From the NCBI GenBank assembly GCA_963971575.1, contig OZ020616.1:3616924-3680923 (forward strand): a DNA stretch of 64,000 bases. The letters are read 5' to 3'. The position numbers were made by a program, and so were the translations under genes. The notes below the pieces were generated by a model that ran no database searches, was not told the origin of the DNA, and saw nothing but the letters and a program-made list of their open reading frames with translations. The DNA comes from Liopterus haemorrhoidalis (Eukaryota > Arthropoda > Insecta > Coleoptera > Dytiscidae). Shown in pieces: positions 12,721-23,594 of the stretch (its first letter is position 1; each line of letters opens with the position of its first letter).

Positions 12721-13408
12721 AAATGACTGAATTCTTAGTTTAGGTTTATAATTAATTTATAGTTCATAGCTAACATGCAAGCTACTACTTGTGTCATCGG
12801 ACGGAACACGTGGAGGATTATGCAATAATGAAAAAATAATTATTTGTTTAAATATTAAATTGTGTTTTGAAGGATTAAATAATGACACTGTTTCAGTATC
12901 ATTATGTAGCAGTTATTTGTTTATTAATTCAATATAAAATGATTTTTATATTTTAATCATCAGCAACTATACTTTATTCAAAATGAAGATATAGAAAATC
13001 ACATACTGTTCATGTGATAATTTCGTCGATTATTTGCTGTTGAGTCGTTAATTTCACTCAACAATCAATACAGTACCGACTTCAATCATTCACATGATTT
13101 TATTACCATAAAATATTTCTGCATATCGAACAAGGTATTGAGAAGTGACATTACCGTTGGCGGCGCTGTAATTCATGACAAAATGGCTGAATTGTCTAGT
13201 ATTCAGCTGTCAATATTCCAACAGGGAACAGTTTAATTTAAGCACAGTACATTTTTATTTTATGAAAATGTATATATCGACGTTCTAACAAAAAATCAAT
13301 ACTATAAAATATGTTTTAATTTCAAACAGTACTACAGTCGCGTAGTACAATATTTGACTACCAGACTGCGTATCCGAGTGTGTCAGTTCTCAATAGACCA
13401 GGAGGTGG

Positions 13409-13667
13409 TATTGGCATCTGACACTACCGATAGAGGCGCTACTGCATTCACATCATGGCTGACTTTGGTAGGATATTTTTGACAGGTTCAATGGTATCTT
13501 CATGTGATATTTATTGAAACACACGGGAACACACTCTAAAATGGTCTTTAACTGTCTTTCCACTTCTAAGAACATATTCCCATGCTTGTCACAAACTCGA
13601 CTATCATACAACCGTCAGTTTATCAAAATCTCACTAGAGGCGCTTCAGTTCTTGTCAGTTGACAATA
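13409..13667. mobile_element. TIR element (TATTGGCATCTGACA type), tandem copy 1
   Basis: This 259-bp unit has imperfect inverted ends (TATTGGCATCTGACA; GTCAGTTGACAATA at the other side). It is nearly identical to 13737-13995. Its interior blocks also flank a THAP-encoding insert at 39617-39993, so it is probably an internal-deletion derivative of a THAP transposon. Confidence 0.75.
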
Positions 13668-13736
13668 GACTCAATTATTGATATTTGACAATCGAAATCC
13701 TGAAATGTGTGAAAATGCGCATATACCTAACTTACC

Positions 13737-13995
13737 TATTGGCATCTGACACTACCGATAGAGGCGCTACTGCATTCACATCATGGCTGACTTTGGTAGG
13801 ATATTTTTGACAGGTTCAATGGTATCTTCATGTGATATTTATTGAAACACACGGGAACACACTCTAAAATGTTCTTTAACTGTCTTTCCACTTCTAAGAA
13901 CATATTCCCATGCTTGTCACAAACTCGACTATCCTACAACCGTCAGTTTTTCAAAATCTTACTAGAGGCGCTGCAGTTATTGTCAGTTGACAATA
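13737..13995. mobile_element. TIR element, tandem copy 2
   Basis: It is the same length (259 bp) as the copy 328 bp upstream and differs at only a few positions. The 69-bp spacer between them is not duplicated. Confidence 0.75.
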
Positions 13996-15135
13996 TAACA
14001 CTAAATGAACCAGAGAAATAAAAACATGTAATTTTTCAGCTCCCAACTTAAAAATATGATAAATTTCATTTTGATATTAATATAAATCTATAGGAGTAAC
14101 AATATCGTTTCTCTAAATTATATTTTGTGCATAATATTAATAAAAAAAAATCACATAATAAATTTAACACCGCTCTCAACCCGGATTGGGTCATCGTGGA
14201 AGTTGTGGACCTGGAACTCTTCTGGGTAACGTGAAAATTACAAACCAGGTTTCGCCCGAAAACCGGAACCGGGTACCCGAAAAACCGGTTTCGGTTCCCA
14301 GCACTAAAATTATCTCGCCTATGGCTAGGAATTTAAAAAGTTCGCACTATTTTCTGTCCGACTTTTTATGGTTTCGTTTCCCAGTACTAATTTTAATATA
14401 TTTATGTTTACAGTTTACTTACATCCAGTGGCGGCTGAGACAGGGAGGCGCTGGGACAGTGACCTCCTAAAAATTATTAGTAAAAAAGCTTAATTTAATA
14501 CTACATTTATACTTTAAAATTGCGTTAAAGTAGCTAGATATATCTGCATATTTTTATTTTTTCTTATTCAAAGATTTTTCATATAAATGTTAGATTTTAA
14601 AATTTAAATCTAGAAAACAATGCTCGGAAGGACACCCCACGGAGTGTCCCAAGATGCAGCGTTGCCATATGCAATATCTAATGTTCTTATCAGTGTTGCC
14701 AGATGTACGATTTAAATCGTATTTGTACGATTATTTTTGCATGTGTACGACGTACGACTTCTTGGTATCAGATGTACGATTTTTTTGATGTTTTTATTGA
14801 TGAAACATATTTATTTATATACATTTTTAGTAAGTTAAATATTAATATTATATAATGCGATATATTGAATATTTTAGCCCTGGGATTTCAAATCGACGCG
14901 CTCTTAAATAGAATGGTTTATCCCTTTTTACCCTTTTCTATGGGTTTATCTCGCTAAGATCGGGAATGCTCGGGCATATTCGAATATTCAAAAATATAAA
15001 GCTCACTCCTCATTAGTTAGAGTACTGTACTCAGTGGCGCACCCAGGGGGGGTCCCTCCAAGAAGGATGGAAATACCAAATTTTTTAATTAGCAATATGG
15101 ATCTTAGGTAAATATATAGATATGGATTTAAAAGT

Positions 15136-15219
15136 ATGAGGACCTTTTTTTTTTCTCTCATCACTTGTACTTTACTAGTGAGGACCTTTTTTTTTGTTCA
15201 TCACTTGTATTTTACAAGT
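15136..15219. repeat. Minisatellite, left part split by the LINE
   Basis: Units of about 40 bp read GAGGACC, then a T-run, then a TCATCACTTGTATTTTACAAG-like block. The same units resume at 19585. A related set lies near 21195-21330. Confidence 0.7.
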
Positions 15220-15396
15220 TTTTTTTTTTTTTTTTTTATTACAAAATTATTTTACAACTGGCCATGTTTAGGCCAACAAGTAAATTTGTTGACTATAATT
15301 GTCTGGAGCGGAGTAGTCACCCAGTGGTGATTCTCCTGGCTAGTTTTTTTTTTTTTTTTTTTTTCGGTGCACTACACTACACTACACTTTAACATG

Positions 15397-18081
15397 TCAT
15401 GAGTCAGCTGGTAAGTCTGTTGGCTTCCTTCTGTGAAGTCTTCTTGGCTGATGTGGGTTTAGCAGATCTGGCACTAGGTGGTTTGGGTGGATTTGTAAGC
15501 GTGTGGAATGTCTCGTAGCATATGATGCTATAACGTCCCTGACCCAGGGAATGTTTAGGTCCCTGTGGAGACATTTATTATTGACGTACCAGGGAGCATT
15601 GCATAGCATTCTCAGAGTTTTACTTTGAAAACGTTGAATTATGTTGACATTCGATGTTTTGGCACAGCCCCACAGCTGTATGCCGTATGTCCAGACAGGT
15701 TTTAAAATTGCCTTGTAAACATACAGCTTGTTCTGAAGTGACAGTTTGGATTTTCGACCTAGCAGCCAGTTCATTTGCCTTACTTTTAAGTCGAGTTGCT
15801 GACGTTTGGTCATTAAATGTTTTTTCCATGTCAGTCGTCTGTCCAGGTGCATACCAAGGTATTTTACACAGTCGGTTTCAGGTATAGCTTGACTATTCAA
15901 TGTCACTTGCGAGCATGTCACATGTCTGGTTGTGAATGTTATGTGACATGATTTAGTGGTGTTCACTTTGATCCTCCATAGTTTTAGCCATGTCTGCATT
16001 TGATTTAGGGCTCTTTGCAGATTTAGCACTGCTTGCTTAGGGTCACATTCAGAAGAGAGAATTGCTGTGTCATCTGCATAGGTGGCTGTTATTGTGCGCT
16101 CTGTGGTTGGCAAATCTCCGGTAAATATTTGATAAAGTGTGGGACCTAGCACACTACCTTGTGGGACTCCTGCAGAAATCTTGTATTCCTTGGATAGTTT
16201 TCCATCATGTTTCACTTTGAAGTATCTGTCTTCGAGGTAGGACTTGAATAGATTGTAATATTGGTATGGTAGTGTCTTTTTTATTTTATATAACAATCCA
16301 GTGTGCCACACTTTATCGAAAGCCTGGCTTACATCAAGGAACACCGCAGTGCAGATTTTTCTACTTTCAAAGCTCCTTTCTATTGTATCAACAACACGGT
16401 GGACTTGGTCTATAGTCGAGTGGTTTTCTCGAAAACCGAATTGATGACTGGGTATGACTTCTTCTTCTAATGTGTGTTTTAGTCTTTTCAGTATTAGTTT
16501 TTCTAGGATTTTTGACAGGATAGGTAGTAAGGATATGGGCCTATACGAGGTAACTTCATGTGGCAATTTTCCAGGTTTGTGGACTAGGATTATTTGTGCA
16601 AATTTCCATTGGGGAGGGATGTACTGTATTCTTGTTATTGCATTAAATATTTGTGTGATTAGAACTATTGTTTTTTTTGGCAATTCCTTTAGCATGATAG
16701 CTGAGATTCCATCATATCCAGGAGCTTTATTGTTTTTGAGCTGATTTATTATTTCTTTAACTTCTCCTGGCGAGAAGTGTGTAATGGGAAGCGACATTTG
16801 GAAATCTGAATTCAAGAACTCGCTGATTTTATTTTCTTCGTCAGCTGTTATTAGGGATGGAAATGGTTTGAACACTTCTGATAGATGTTTCGCAAATGTT
16901 TCAGCTTTTTCATTTGGATCCCTTGCCCATTTGCCATCAGCTTGACGAATTGGAGGTACATGTGAAGTGGGTTTTTTAAATTTCTTTGTTGCCCTCCACA
17001 GCGAATAATTGTTATGGGGTGATATGGACAGATTACGTAGATATTCGTTAAAATTATCATTTTTTATTTTGTGCAATAGCTGTTTTACTTCTTTGGTGAT
17101 TTTATTTAATTTTTGTTTATCGACTGGATGCCTTGTATATTGCCACTGTCTGCGGATCTGGCGTTTTTCTGCTATTTTGTTCCTAACAAATAGTGGAAGA
17201 TTAAATGTTGGATCAACTTGGCTGTTGGTTATAGGAGTTGCGTGTTGAGCAGCTTGTTGAATTTTTTCAACTATCTTAGTCACAGCTGAGTTGATATTAT
17301 CTTCTGTTTTAAGTGGAATAGTAAGCGAGGTATTTTCTTCAAGAAATTGACGAAATATTGACCAGTTTGTACATTTATTTGTTAACATATTGCACCTAGT
17401 TTTTTTATAAACATTAGAGTTGATACTACCAATTACAGGGGAATGATCAGAAGAGAGGTCATAGTTTGAGGTGACTTGGAAGTAATTTGGGGACACTCCA
17501 CTTGTGACAAAGAAATCCAATAAGTCAGGCACTTTGTTTGGGTCTGTTGGCCAGTATGTTGGCTCCCCTGTGCTTACTGTATAATAGTTCTTAGAATTAA
17601 TTACCTTGAGAAGTTCTCTTCCTTTGGTGGTGTCAATTCTGGAACCCCATGTGGTATGTTTAGAATTAAAGTCACCCCCGGCTACAAATCGGTTTCCGAG
17701 TTTGTGAAAGTAAGTTTCAAAATGATTTTTCTTTAATTTATGTTTAGGCGGACAGTAAACAGCTGCGATTACAAGAGGTCCATTTGCTTCTTGGACTTTA
17801 ATGTGTGTTCCTTGGATAGAATCTTCCTCGTATTTCTCTAGCTCATAGTGATCAATTTTTTCACTAATGATTATCGCTGTGCCCCCATGAGCAGTTTCGT
17901 CTGGGTGTTGTGTGGTATATGTCTTGTATTTATTAATTTTGAAGTAGGTCCTGTCTGTGAAGTGAGTTTCGGATATTAGAAGAATGTCTATTTTGTGCGT
18001 TATTAGGAATAGTTCCACTTCCTGACGATGTTGGGCTAGGCCGTTTGCATTCCAAATAGCTATTCTAAGTGCATTTGCCAT
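15397..18081 (-). CDS. LINE ORF2: endonuclease and reverse transcriptase
   Basis: The 894-residue protein has an N-terminal apurinic-type endonuclease (IAIWNANGLAQ near residue 7, then ISETHF, GGDFNSKHTTWG and SSDHSPV). It also has a reverse transcriptase from about residue 480: YRPISLLPILSKILEKLI, HQFGFRENHSTIDQ, FLDVSQAFDKVWH, GVPQGSVLGP, the catalytic YADD box, and VKYLGMHLDRRLTW. The order and the lack of an RNase H domain match the Jockey clade. It cleaves target DNA and copies the element RNA onto it. The ATG lies two bases after the ORF1 stop (TAATAATG context), suggesting translation by reinitiation. No internal stop or frameshift is visible. Confidence 0.95.
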   Translation of the reverse strand: MANALRIAIWNANGLAQHRQEVELFLITHKIDILLISETHFTDRTYFKINKYKTYTTQHPDETAHGGTAIIISEKIDHYELEKYEEDSIQGTHIKVQEANGPLVIAAVYCPPKHKLKKNHFETYFHKLGNRFVAGGDFNSKHTTWGSRIDTTKGRELLKVINSKNYYTVSTGEPTYWPTDPNKVPDLLDFFVTSGVSPNYFQVTSNYDLSSDHSPVIGSINSNVYKKTRCNMLTNKCTNWSIFRQFLEENTSLTIPLKTEDNINSAVTKIVEKIQQAAQHATPITNSQVDPTFNLPLFVRNKIAEKRQIRRQWQYTRHPVDKQKLNKITKEVKQLLHKIKNDNFNEYLRNLSISPHNNYSLWRATKKFKKPTSHVPPIRQADGKWARDPNEKAETFAKHLSEVFKPFPSLITADEENKISEFLNSDFQMSLPITHFSPGEVKEIINQLKNNKAPGYDGISAIMLKELPKKTIVLITQIFNAITRIQYIPPQWKFAQIILVHKPGKLPHEVTSYRPISLLPILSKILEKLILKRLKHTLEEEVIPSHQFGFRENHSTIDQVHRVVDTIERSFESRKICTAVFLDVSQAFDKVWHTGLLYKIKKTLPYQYYNLFKSYLEDRYFKVKHDGKLSKEYKISAGVPQGSVLGPTLYQIFTGDLPTTERTITATYADDTAILSSECDPKQAVLNLQRALNQMQTWLKLWRIKVNTTKSCHITFTTRHVTCSQVTLNSQAIPETDCVKYLGMHLDRRLTWKKHLMTKRQQLDLKVRQMNWLLGRKSKLSLQNKLYVYKAILKPVWTYGIQLWGCAKTSNVNIIQRFQSKTLRMLCNAPWYVNNKCLHRDLNIPWVRDVIASYATRHSTRLQIHPNHLVPDLLNPHQPRRLHRRKPTDLPADS

Positions 18082-18083
18082 TA

Positions 18084-19448
18084 TTAATTTATTTTACTAA
18101 GCAGTGTTGTCAGGAGTTTTAGTATTGAACTGTTTTGTGTCATAAGCTGACTGAACATGTTTTCGAATTTTTCCAAAAAATCTTTTAAAAAGTTGTCATT
18201 TTGGTTATCGTTTTGTGGAGGGATTACATGTCTTGACGTGGCTTGTGCATAACTTATGCCGTTTTGTACTTGGGAATTATGATGGCGGGGCGTGTTTTCT
18301 GCATAATTGTTTGGTTGCGAGTTTTCTTGATGTAGAGTATATCTTTTGTCTCGTGTTCTTTTAATGTGTTGGTAAACTTCACATCCTTTATAGTTCGCAG
18401 TGTGAGGTTTGGTGCATAGTGCACATTTTGCAGGGGTATTCCTTTCTTTTTTGCAATTGGCTGTTGGGTGGTCGCCTCCACATTTTACGCAGGCATAAGG
18501 TTTCTTACAGTAGCTTTTGGTATGTCCATAATTCTGACATCTCATGCATTGGGGGATATCGTAATTTTTGTTCGGGGGTTCAACTACTATTTTTGTATGG
18601 AGGAGAAATTCTATATTGTAAATGTTTTTGTTGTTCACATTTGGTGGTTGATCTACGAAGAAGAGTGGTAGTGGCTCGTTGTTCCGTTTACTTCTTATAT
18701 TTGTTACATTATTTATTTGAAATCCTAGCTCCTCCAAGGCCTCTTTTATTGTATTTGTCGGGACTGAAGGGTGAATATTTCTAAGTACAGTTCGGTAGGC
18801 TCGTTCTTGACGAGGTTGATGAGTATAATAGTAGATATTGTTCTGGTCCAGGAATTTAACTAATGCTCTGTATGAGTCTATGGTCTTAGTATTAATTTTA
18901 ACACTATTTATATCGAAGGTTTCGCAACGATACTGACCTTTTTCGAGTATTTTGCTTATGTCAGTTACCATTGCTTGAAAATTACTAACATTATCAATTT
19001 TAATTGGGGGTGGTTTTGGTATCCTTTTTTCTATAGTGGTTGCGTTATTATCCTCAGCTTCCTCATTCTGATCTGAGTCTGCCAGTGCAGAGAAACTGTT
19101 GTTGCATGTGAAACCTAGAGTGTTTCCTTCACTGTCTTCATGAGCATTGAAGTTTATCCTTTTTCCCGTTTGATTGCTATTATTGTCTTCCCTTTGTCTT
19201 TTGGATTTGCGCCTGTAGGGAGTTGTTTGCCAACTAGAATTCGAGATATTACTTTCCATAGGCTCAGTATTCAATTCTAATATTTTTGCATTGCAATTTC
19301 CTGACGTATGAGATACAGCATAGGAGCAAGATGTTATTAGAGAGGGTATAGTTGTGAGGGTGCTGATAGTGGTTGTTGTGGTGGTTGTTGTTAAGGGCAT
19401 GTTTGAAATAGTTGAAATGTCACTAAGCCCAACACTGTTCTGCTGCAT
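18084..19448 (-). CDS. LINE ORF1: Gag-like nucleic-acid-binding protein
   Basis: The 454-residue protein has a Thr/Ser-rich N terminus with an uninterrupted Thr run near residue 20 and a middle region resembling the PRE_C2HC domain (about 165-300). It carries three Cys/His zinc knuckles from about 305 (CMRCQNYGHTKSYC, CVKCGGDHPTANC, CALCTKPHTANYKGC). The C-terminal region is Asn/Gln-rich. This is the standard Jockey-clade ORF1, which packages element RNA. It is followed two bases later by the start of ORF2. Confidence 0.93.
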   Translation of the reverse strand: MQQNSVGLSDISTISNMPLTTTTTTTTISTLTTIPSLITSCSYAVSHTSGNCNAKILELNTEPMESNISNSSWQTTPYRRKSKRQREDNNSNQTGKRINFNAHEDSEGNTLGFTCNNSFSALADSDQNEEAEDNNATTIEKRIPKPPPIKIDNVSNFQAMVTDISKILEKGQYRCETFDINSVKINTKTIDSYRALVKFLDQNNIYYYTHQPRQERAYRTVLRNIHPSVPTNTIKEALEELGFQINNVTNIRSKRNNEPLPLFFVDQPPNVNNKNIYNIEFLLHTKIVVEPPNKNYDIPQCMRCQNYGHTKSYCKKPYACVKCGGDHPTANCKKERNTPAKCALCTKPHTANYKGCEVYQHIKRTRDKRYTLHQENSQPNNYAENTPRHHNSQVQNGISYAQATSRHVIPPQNDNQNDNFLKDFLEKFENMFSQLMTQNSSILKLLTTLLSKIN

Positions 19449-19584
19449 GTTATTTTTTTGAACACTGATTTTATGATGAAATTACAGATTTTAATTTTTA
19501 ATTTTTACTAACACACTTGTCAAAAGTTGTTTGTGAGTAATGATAAAAACACGTCTGTACACTGTCACTGTTAGAACAAGACTG

Positions 19585-19790
19585 TGTATTTTACAAGTGA
19601 GGACCTTTTTTTTGCTCATCACTTGTATTTTACAAGTGAGGACCATTTTGTTTTTTGTCATCGAAGCGAGGAGCTTTTTTTTATATCTTCACTTTTTTTT
19701 GTTCATCACTTAGATTTTGGGAGGTGAGGACCTTTTTCTGCTCATCACTTGGATTTTGAGAGGTCATGACCTTGTTTTTTATTTACCAAG
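19585..19790. repeat. Minisatellite, right part
   Basis: It continues the roughly 40-bp GAGGACC / TCATCACTTG units interrupted by the LINE. The units become more degenerate away from it. Confidence 0.65.
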
Positions 19791-20139
19791 GGCGCCAAAA
19801 CACGGCTTACCCCTGCGCAAGTTTTCCTTACTGCGGCTCTGTATATATATATATCTGTAAATGTTAATTATTATCTAAGTATATTGTTAATTTAATAAAA
19901 ATTTATAAAAAGGACTTTGCTGTATTATACATTTTTCATCCTTTTCTGCTACTACGATTGGGCAATAGAAAAATATATGTATACCTAATAATTCTTAAAT
20001 TAATTACACAGCAAAATTTTTGTACGATTATTTTTTTAAAAATACGATTGTTTGTACGATTTTTTTCTTGAAAATACGATCATTTTGAAGTGTTGGTACG
20101 ATTTTTTCTTTTTCACCATCTGGCAACACTGGTTCTTAT

Positions 20140-21682
20140 CTACACATGTAGCAAAAATTTACTGGTAACGATAACAGCGGCGAAAGTTAGTTGTAGTATG
20201 TATTAGTAGTGAATAACGGCGGGTGTCCCATAGCTTAGTTCGGTCGTTTTGATTTGTGACAAGTACTTAAATGTGGAAATGAATACAGTATATTTTATTA
20301 AAACTAACGTGCTTAACTATGAAACTAAATTATTAATAAAAAATATGGGTCCTCATCGGCCAAAATTGAATATTTCCCAACAGGATATTACCCAAAAATG
20401 GAAATAGAACATAATAGAAAGTTTAGTGAAAAATAATATTTAAATGCAAGTTGGTTGTGTGGATGTGATAAATAAAATGCTTGTTTTTTGTTTCGTGTGT
20501 TTGATTTGCTTATCAGACGCATATTAAATAAAGACAGAAAATGGTGTTAAAATAGGGTCACCAGACGTACTCTTTTTTAGAGTATAAAGCGTGTTCTACA
20601 TTATACAATTCTCATCAAATTTTCATACTTATTTCTTTGACTAGAAATAAATCAGTGAAATTGTACAGTGTAAAACACTTTATGTTATGTAGTCAAGGTC
20701 AACTTTATTCAAAACTAGATTTGGTCAAATTTTTCTTGAAAACACACCCAACTTGGAACTCGGTGCATGCGCAGTAGACACTTTTAACAATAGTACCAAC
20801 ATTAAAATTACGTTTGTAAATATTTTGTATTACCACGTGTTTAATAGTGTTTTGTTGGTCATTGGTTTGAATAAGCGAATATATAAATTGTGTTTTGTAC
20901 GTAAATCAGTAATTTTACAAATCTAATAGCTAGGTTATAAACACTTGACAAGATATGAATTATATTTTTATGTTGGTACTTTAAATGAACTGAAATACGT
21001 GTAAGAATTTCATTCTCTACCAAAAATTGAAAAATAAATTGTATTAAAACTTTGACAACTTCTAGTTCAAAGAAAAAAGTTTAGAAAATTGATGAATAAA
21101 GTATAATGTAGAACAAGCTTTATACTCTTTTTTGAGTAATATCCTCTATACTCTTACTTTTTATAAAAAAAAATCCCTGAATTTACTTCTTTTTTGATGG
21201 TCACTTGTTTTTATCACTTTATTTTGGAAGTGAGGACCTTTTTTTTTGCTCATTACTTCTATTTTGGGAGTGAAGACCTTTTTTTTTTGCTCATCACTTG
21301 TATTTTTGGAGTGTGACCTTTTTTTAATATACTCTTTTTCTGTAAAAAAAATCTGGCAAGCCTATGTAAAGTTTTGCCCTTTAGGACCTCAAGGATTTCT
21401 AAAATTTCAACCGCAGCTCTCTATCTCACGTAGATTTTGAGATACGGTCTTTCGAAAATTAAATATTTGCTAATTTTCAAAACTACACGGATCAAAAAAG
21501 CGTTAACTAAGATGGGCCCTAGTTTTTATCTATGTAGAAAAAATGCCGTTGATTTCAAAAATTCAAACCGCAGGTCCGTATATTTTATAGTTCATAAGTA
21601 AAGCTTTTTTAAAATGAAAAAAAAAAGAATTGTTTGGGGGTTGGAACCCTGGTCCGCTGTTTGTATTATGTTTATTTTTTAG
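20140..21682. other. Intergenic repeats, no gene seen
   Basis: The stretch 20584-21125 is a TIR element: AAAGCGTGTTCTACATTATA at the left, and TATAATGTAGAACAAGCTTT inverted at the right. 21195-21330 holds further units of the 40-bp minisatellite. The upstream exons expected for the QTRT2-like gene were searched for here and not found. Confidence 0.5.
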
Positions 21683-22660
21683 TGTGTGTTGCCTGAAGAA
21701 AAGCTACGTATAATACATGGTTGTTGGAATCCCGTTGTCATAATAGAGCTTATTAAACTTGGAGTCGATCTTTTTGATACCTCATATTTGCATGTGGTCA
21801 CCGAGAGACAGGCTGCACTCACATTCAATTTTGATCCGATTACAAAAGACAACCCAGAGAGAGATTATGAAATCAGTTTCAGGATGATGCAGTAAGTACG
21901 GCCGAATGTGTATTTACCCGCAATCGAGGCGGCGATCGCCGATAGTTTAATAAATTGGCCCTGTTTTAGGTATGCTGAAGATTTTTCACCAATTGTTAAG
22001 AACTGTGAATGTCTGACTTGTAAGAAATATACGAGGGCGTACGTCCAACATTTAATGAATGTACAAGAATTATTAGGCCCTGTATTTTTAAAAATGTAAG
22101 TTATTTATTTTATTACAATCATCTGATTTTGAAATTACCTTTTAAACATTCTACAGATTTTTAAGTTGCCTGGCTAAAATTAGCGCTAACGGGAAGTAAC
22201 GTGTCGATCGCAGATACCTTCAACTCTCCCCGGTGAAATAAAAATTTATATTTTTAGTTTGCACCATATTGTGACTTAAAGCTCAAAATTTTAAAATTAC
22301 AAAATATCTCACGTATGTGGAATTGCCCATACATCCTATTTATTCGGGATACTATCTTTTGAAACAGTCTGTTTTCTACTATTTAATTTCTTTACTATAC
22401 CTAGTCCCGTTTTTTTTTTTTTTTTTTTTCCTTTTATTAATACTGTATATATGATTAATTTTTTATTTTTTAGACACAATATTCATCACTACTTGGAATT
22501 TTTTAAGAGAATAAGGACTGCAATTAAAGATGGCACATTAGAAAATTTGTTAGTTGAAAAGTTAAAGATATTAAACATTTCAAAGATAAAGTTCTTAAAC
22601 ATAATGTGTCTCATAAACATATACATTATTCGGTCAAATTTGCCATGCTGGGATCGGTAA
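21683..22660 (+). pseudogene. QTRT2: QTRT2-like 3' fragment (queuine tRNA-ribosyltransferase accessory subunit 2)
   Basis: Three exons with GT-AG borders and matching phases (21683-21891, 21970-22095, 22474-22660) encode LPEEKLRIIHGCWNP, then GVDLFDTSY, VTERQAALTFNFD, YAEDFSPIVKNCECLTCKKY, TRAYVQHLMNVQELLGPV and HNIHHYLEFFKRIRTAI. This is the C-terminal third of QTRT2, including the Cys-x-Cys-x2-Cys ... His zinc site (CECLTC, H of LMN/HN region). The family enzyme exchanges guanine for queuine in tRNA with QTRT1. No exon for the first 250 or so residues is recognisable upstream, where only transposons are seen. It is therefore probably a truncated copy, although a very distant 5' part cannot be excluded. 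Confidence 0.7.
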
Positions 22661-22905
22661 AAATACGATTTCAACTTGATACTGCGTATAGACGTTCATT
22701 TAAAGAACATAACGAAAAGGTTAAATCTAATATTTAAATATGTGTAGGTATCTGCTTAATTAATAACCAAATATGTTAAGTTTCTGACTACAAAGCATTT
22801 TCTTAATAATATTGCAATTTTAATAATAATAATAATAGAAGTAATAACTACAAAAATGATAATAATAATTTGAATAAAAAAATTCTTGACCGTATTTTAT
22901 AGATA

Positions 22906-23362
22906 AATATATAGGTATTTTCTTGGGTTTCGGTCGATAATTAAAAGCAAATTTAGTCAAACATTTAAAAAGATTTATTTACTTGCTAACTAGTTTCGGT
23001 TCTATCTGAACCATTCTCAAAGCCTAAAAATAAGTACATGTATATTAAAATAAATTACATAAAGTAAATATAAAATTAATAATAAATAAAATATAAAATT
23101 AAACATTATTACACTTACTTGCAAAGTTATTATAAAAATAATAACTTTGCAAGTAAGTGTAATGTTTAATTTTATATTTTATTTATTATTAATTTTATAT
23201 TTACTTTATGTAATTTATTTTAATATACATGTACTTATTTTTAGGCTTTGAGAATGGTTCAGATAGAACCGAAACTAGTTAGCAAGTAAATAAATCTTTT
23301 TAAATGTTTGACTAAATTTGCTTTTAAGTATCGACCGAAACCCAAGAAAATACCTATATATT
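22906..23362. mobile_element. 457-bp near-perfect palindrome (foldback element)
   Basis: The two arms of about 220 bp are reverse complements with only a couple of mismatches or indels. The centre is near 23125-23145 (GTTATTATAAAAATAATAAC). The outer ends read ATATATAGGTATTTTCTTGG. It includes GGTTCTATCTGAACCATTCT, which returns inverted at 23250-23275. There is no coding content. Confidence 0.9.
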
Positions 23363-23594
23363 GATAATAATAATATTGACCATAAATCTTAATAAAAGTG
23401 CCAGATTTGTCAGTTTTTCTAGTTGCAGAACATATTTTCGGGTATTTATTATTTATTTACTTTTTTCTCGTATAACTATATTTTAATAGATATATATGGG
23501 AAAAAAAGTGTCCCCCCAAATATTTTACTCACCAGCCACTACTGCATACATCAACATCGGGAATTTTTATTCATTCGAATTCCTATGGTGTTTT

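Larger units (their letters stand above)
15220..19584 (-). mobile_element. Full-length Jockey-type LINE retrotransposon
   Basis: The element encodes both LINE proteins in order on the minus strand. It ends in an A-run (T-run on the plus strand at about 15219-15238), preceded by TTTGTAATAAAA. It is flanked by the 14-bp duplication TGTATTTTACAAGT (15206-15219 and 19585-19598). Both reading frames are open throughout, so the copy looks young and possibly competent. Its total length is 4365 bp. It is inserted within a minisatellite unit of the enclosing hAT-like element. Confidence 0.93.
14691..20131. mobile_element. hAT-like element carrying a nested LINE
   Basis: The terminal inverted repeats are CAGTGTTGCCAGATG and CATCTGGCAACACTG. 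The flanks carry the 8-bp duplication GTTCTTAT (14683-14690 and 20132-20139). Subterminal stretches repeat TGTACGATT many times at both ends. Without the LINE and its duplicated target site, the host element is about 1.06 kb and has no transposase ORF. Confidence 0.85.

Noticed and set aside
18419..18784. A plus-strand 121-codon frame
   Set aside because: It is antisense to the LINE ORF1 and has no family pattern.
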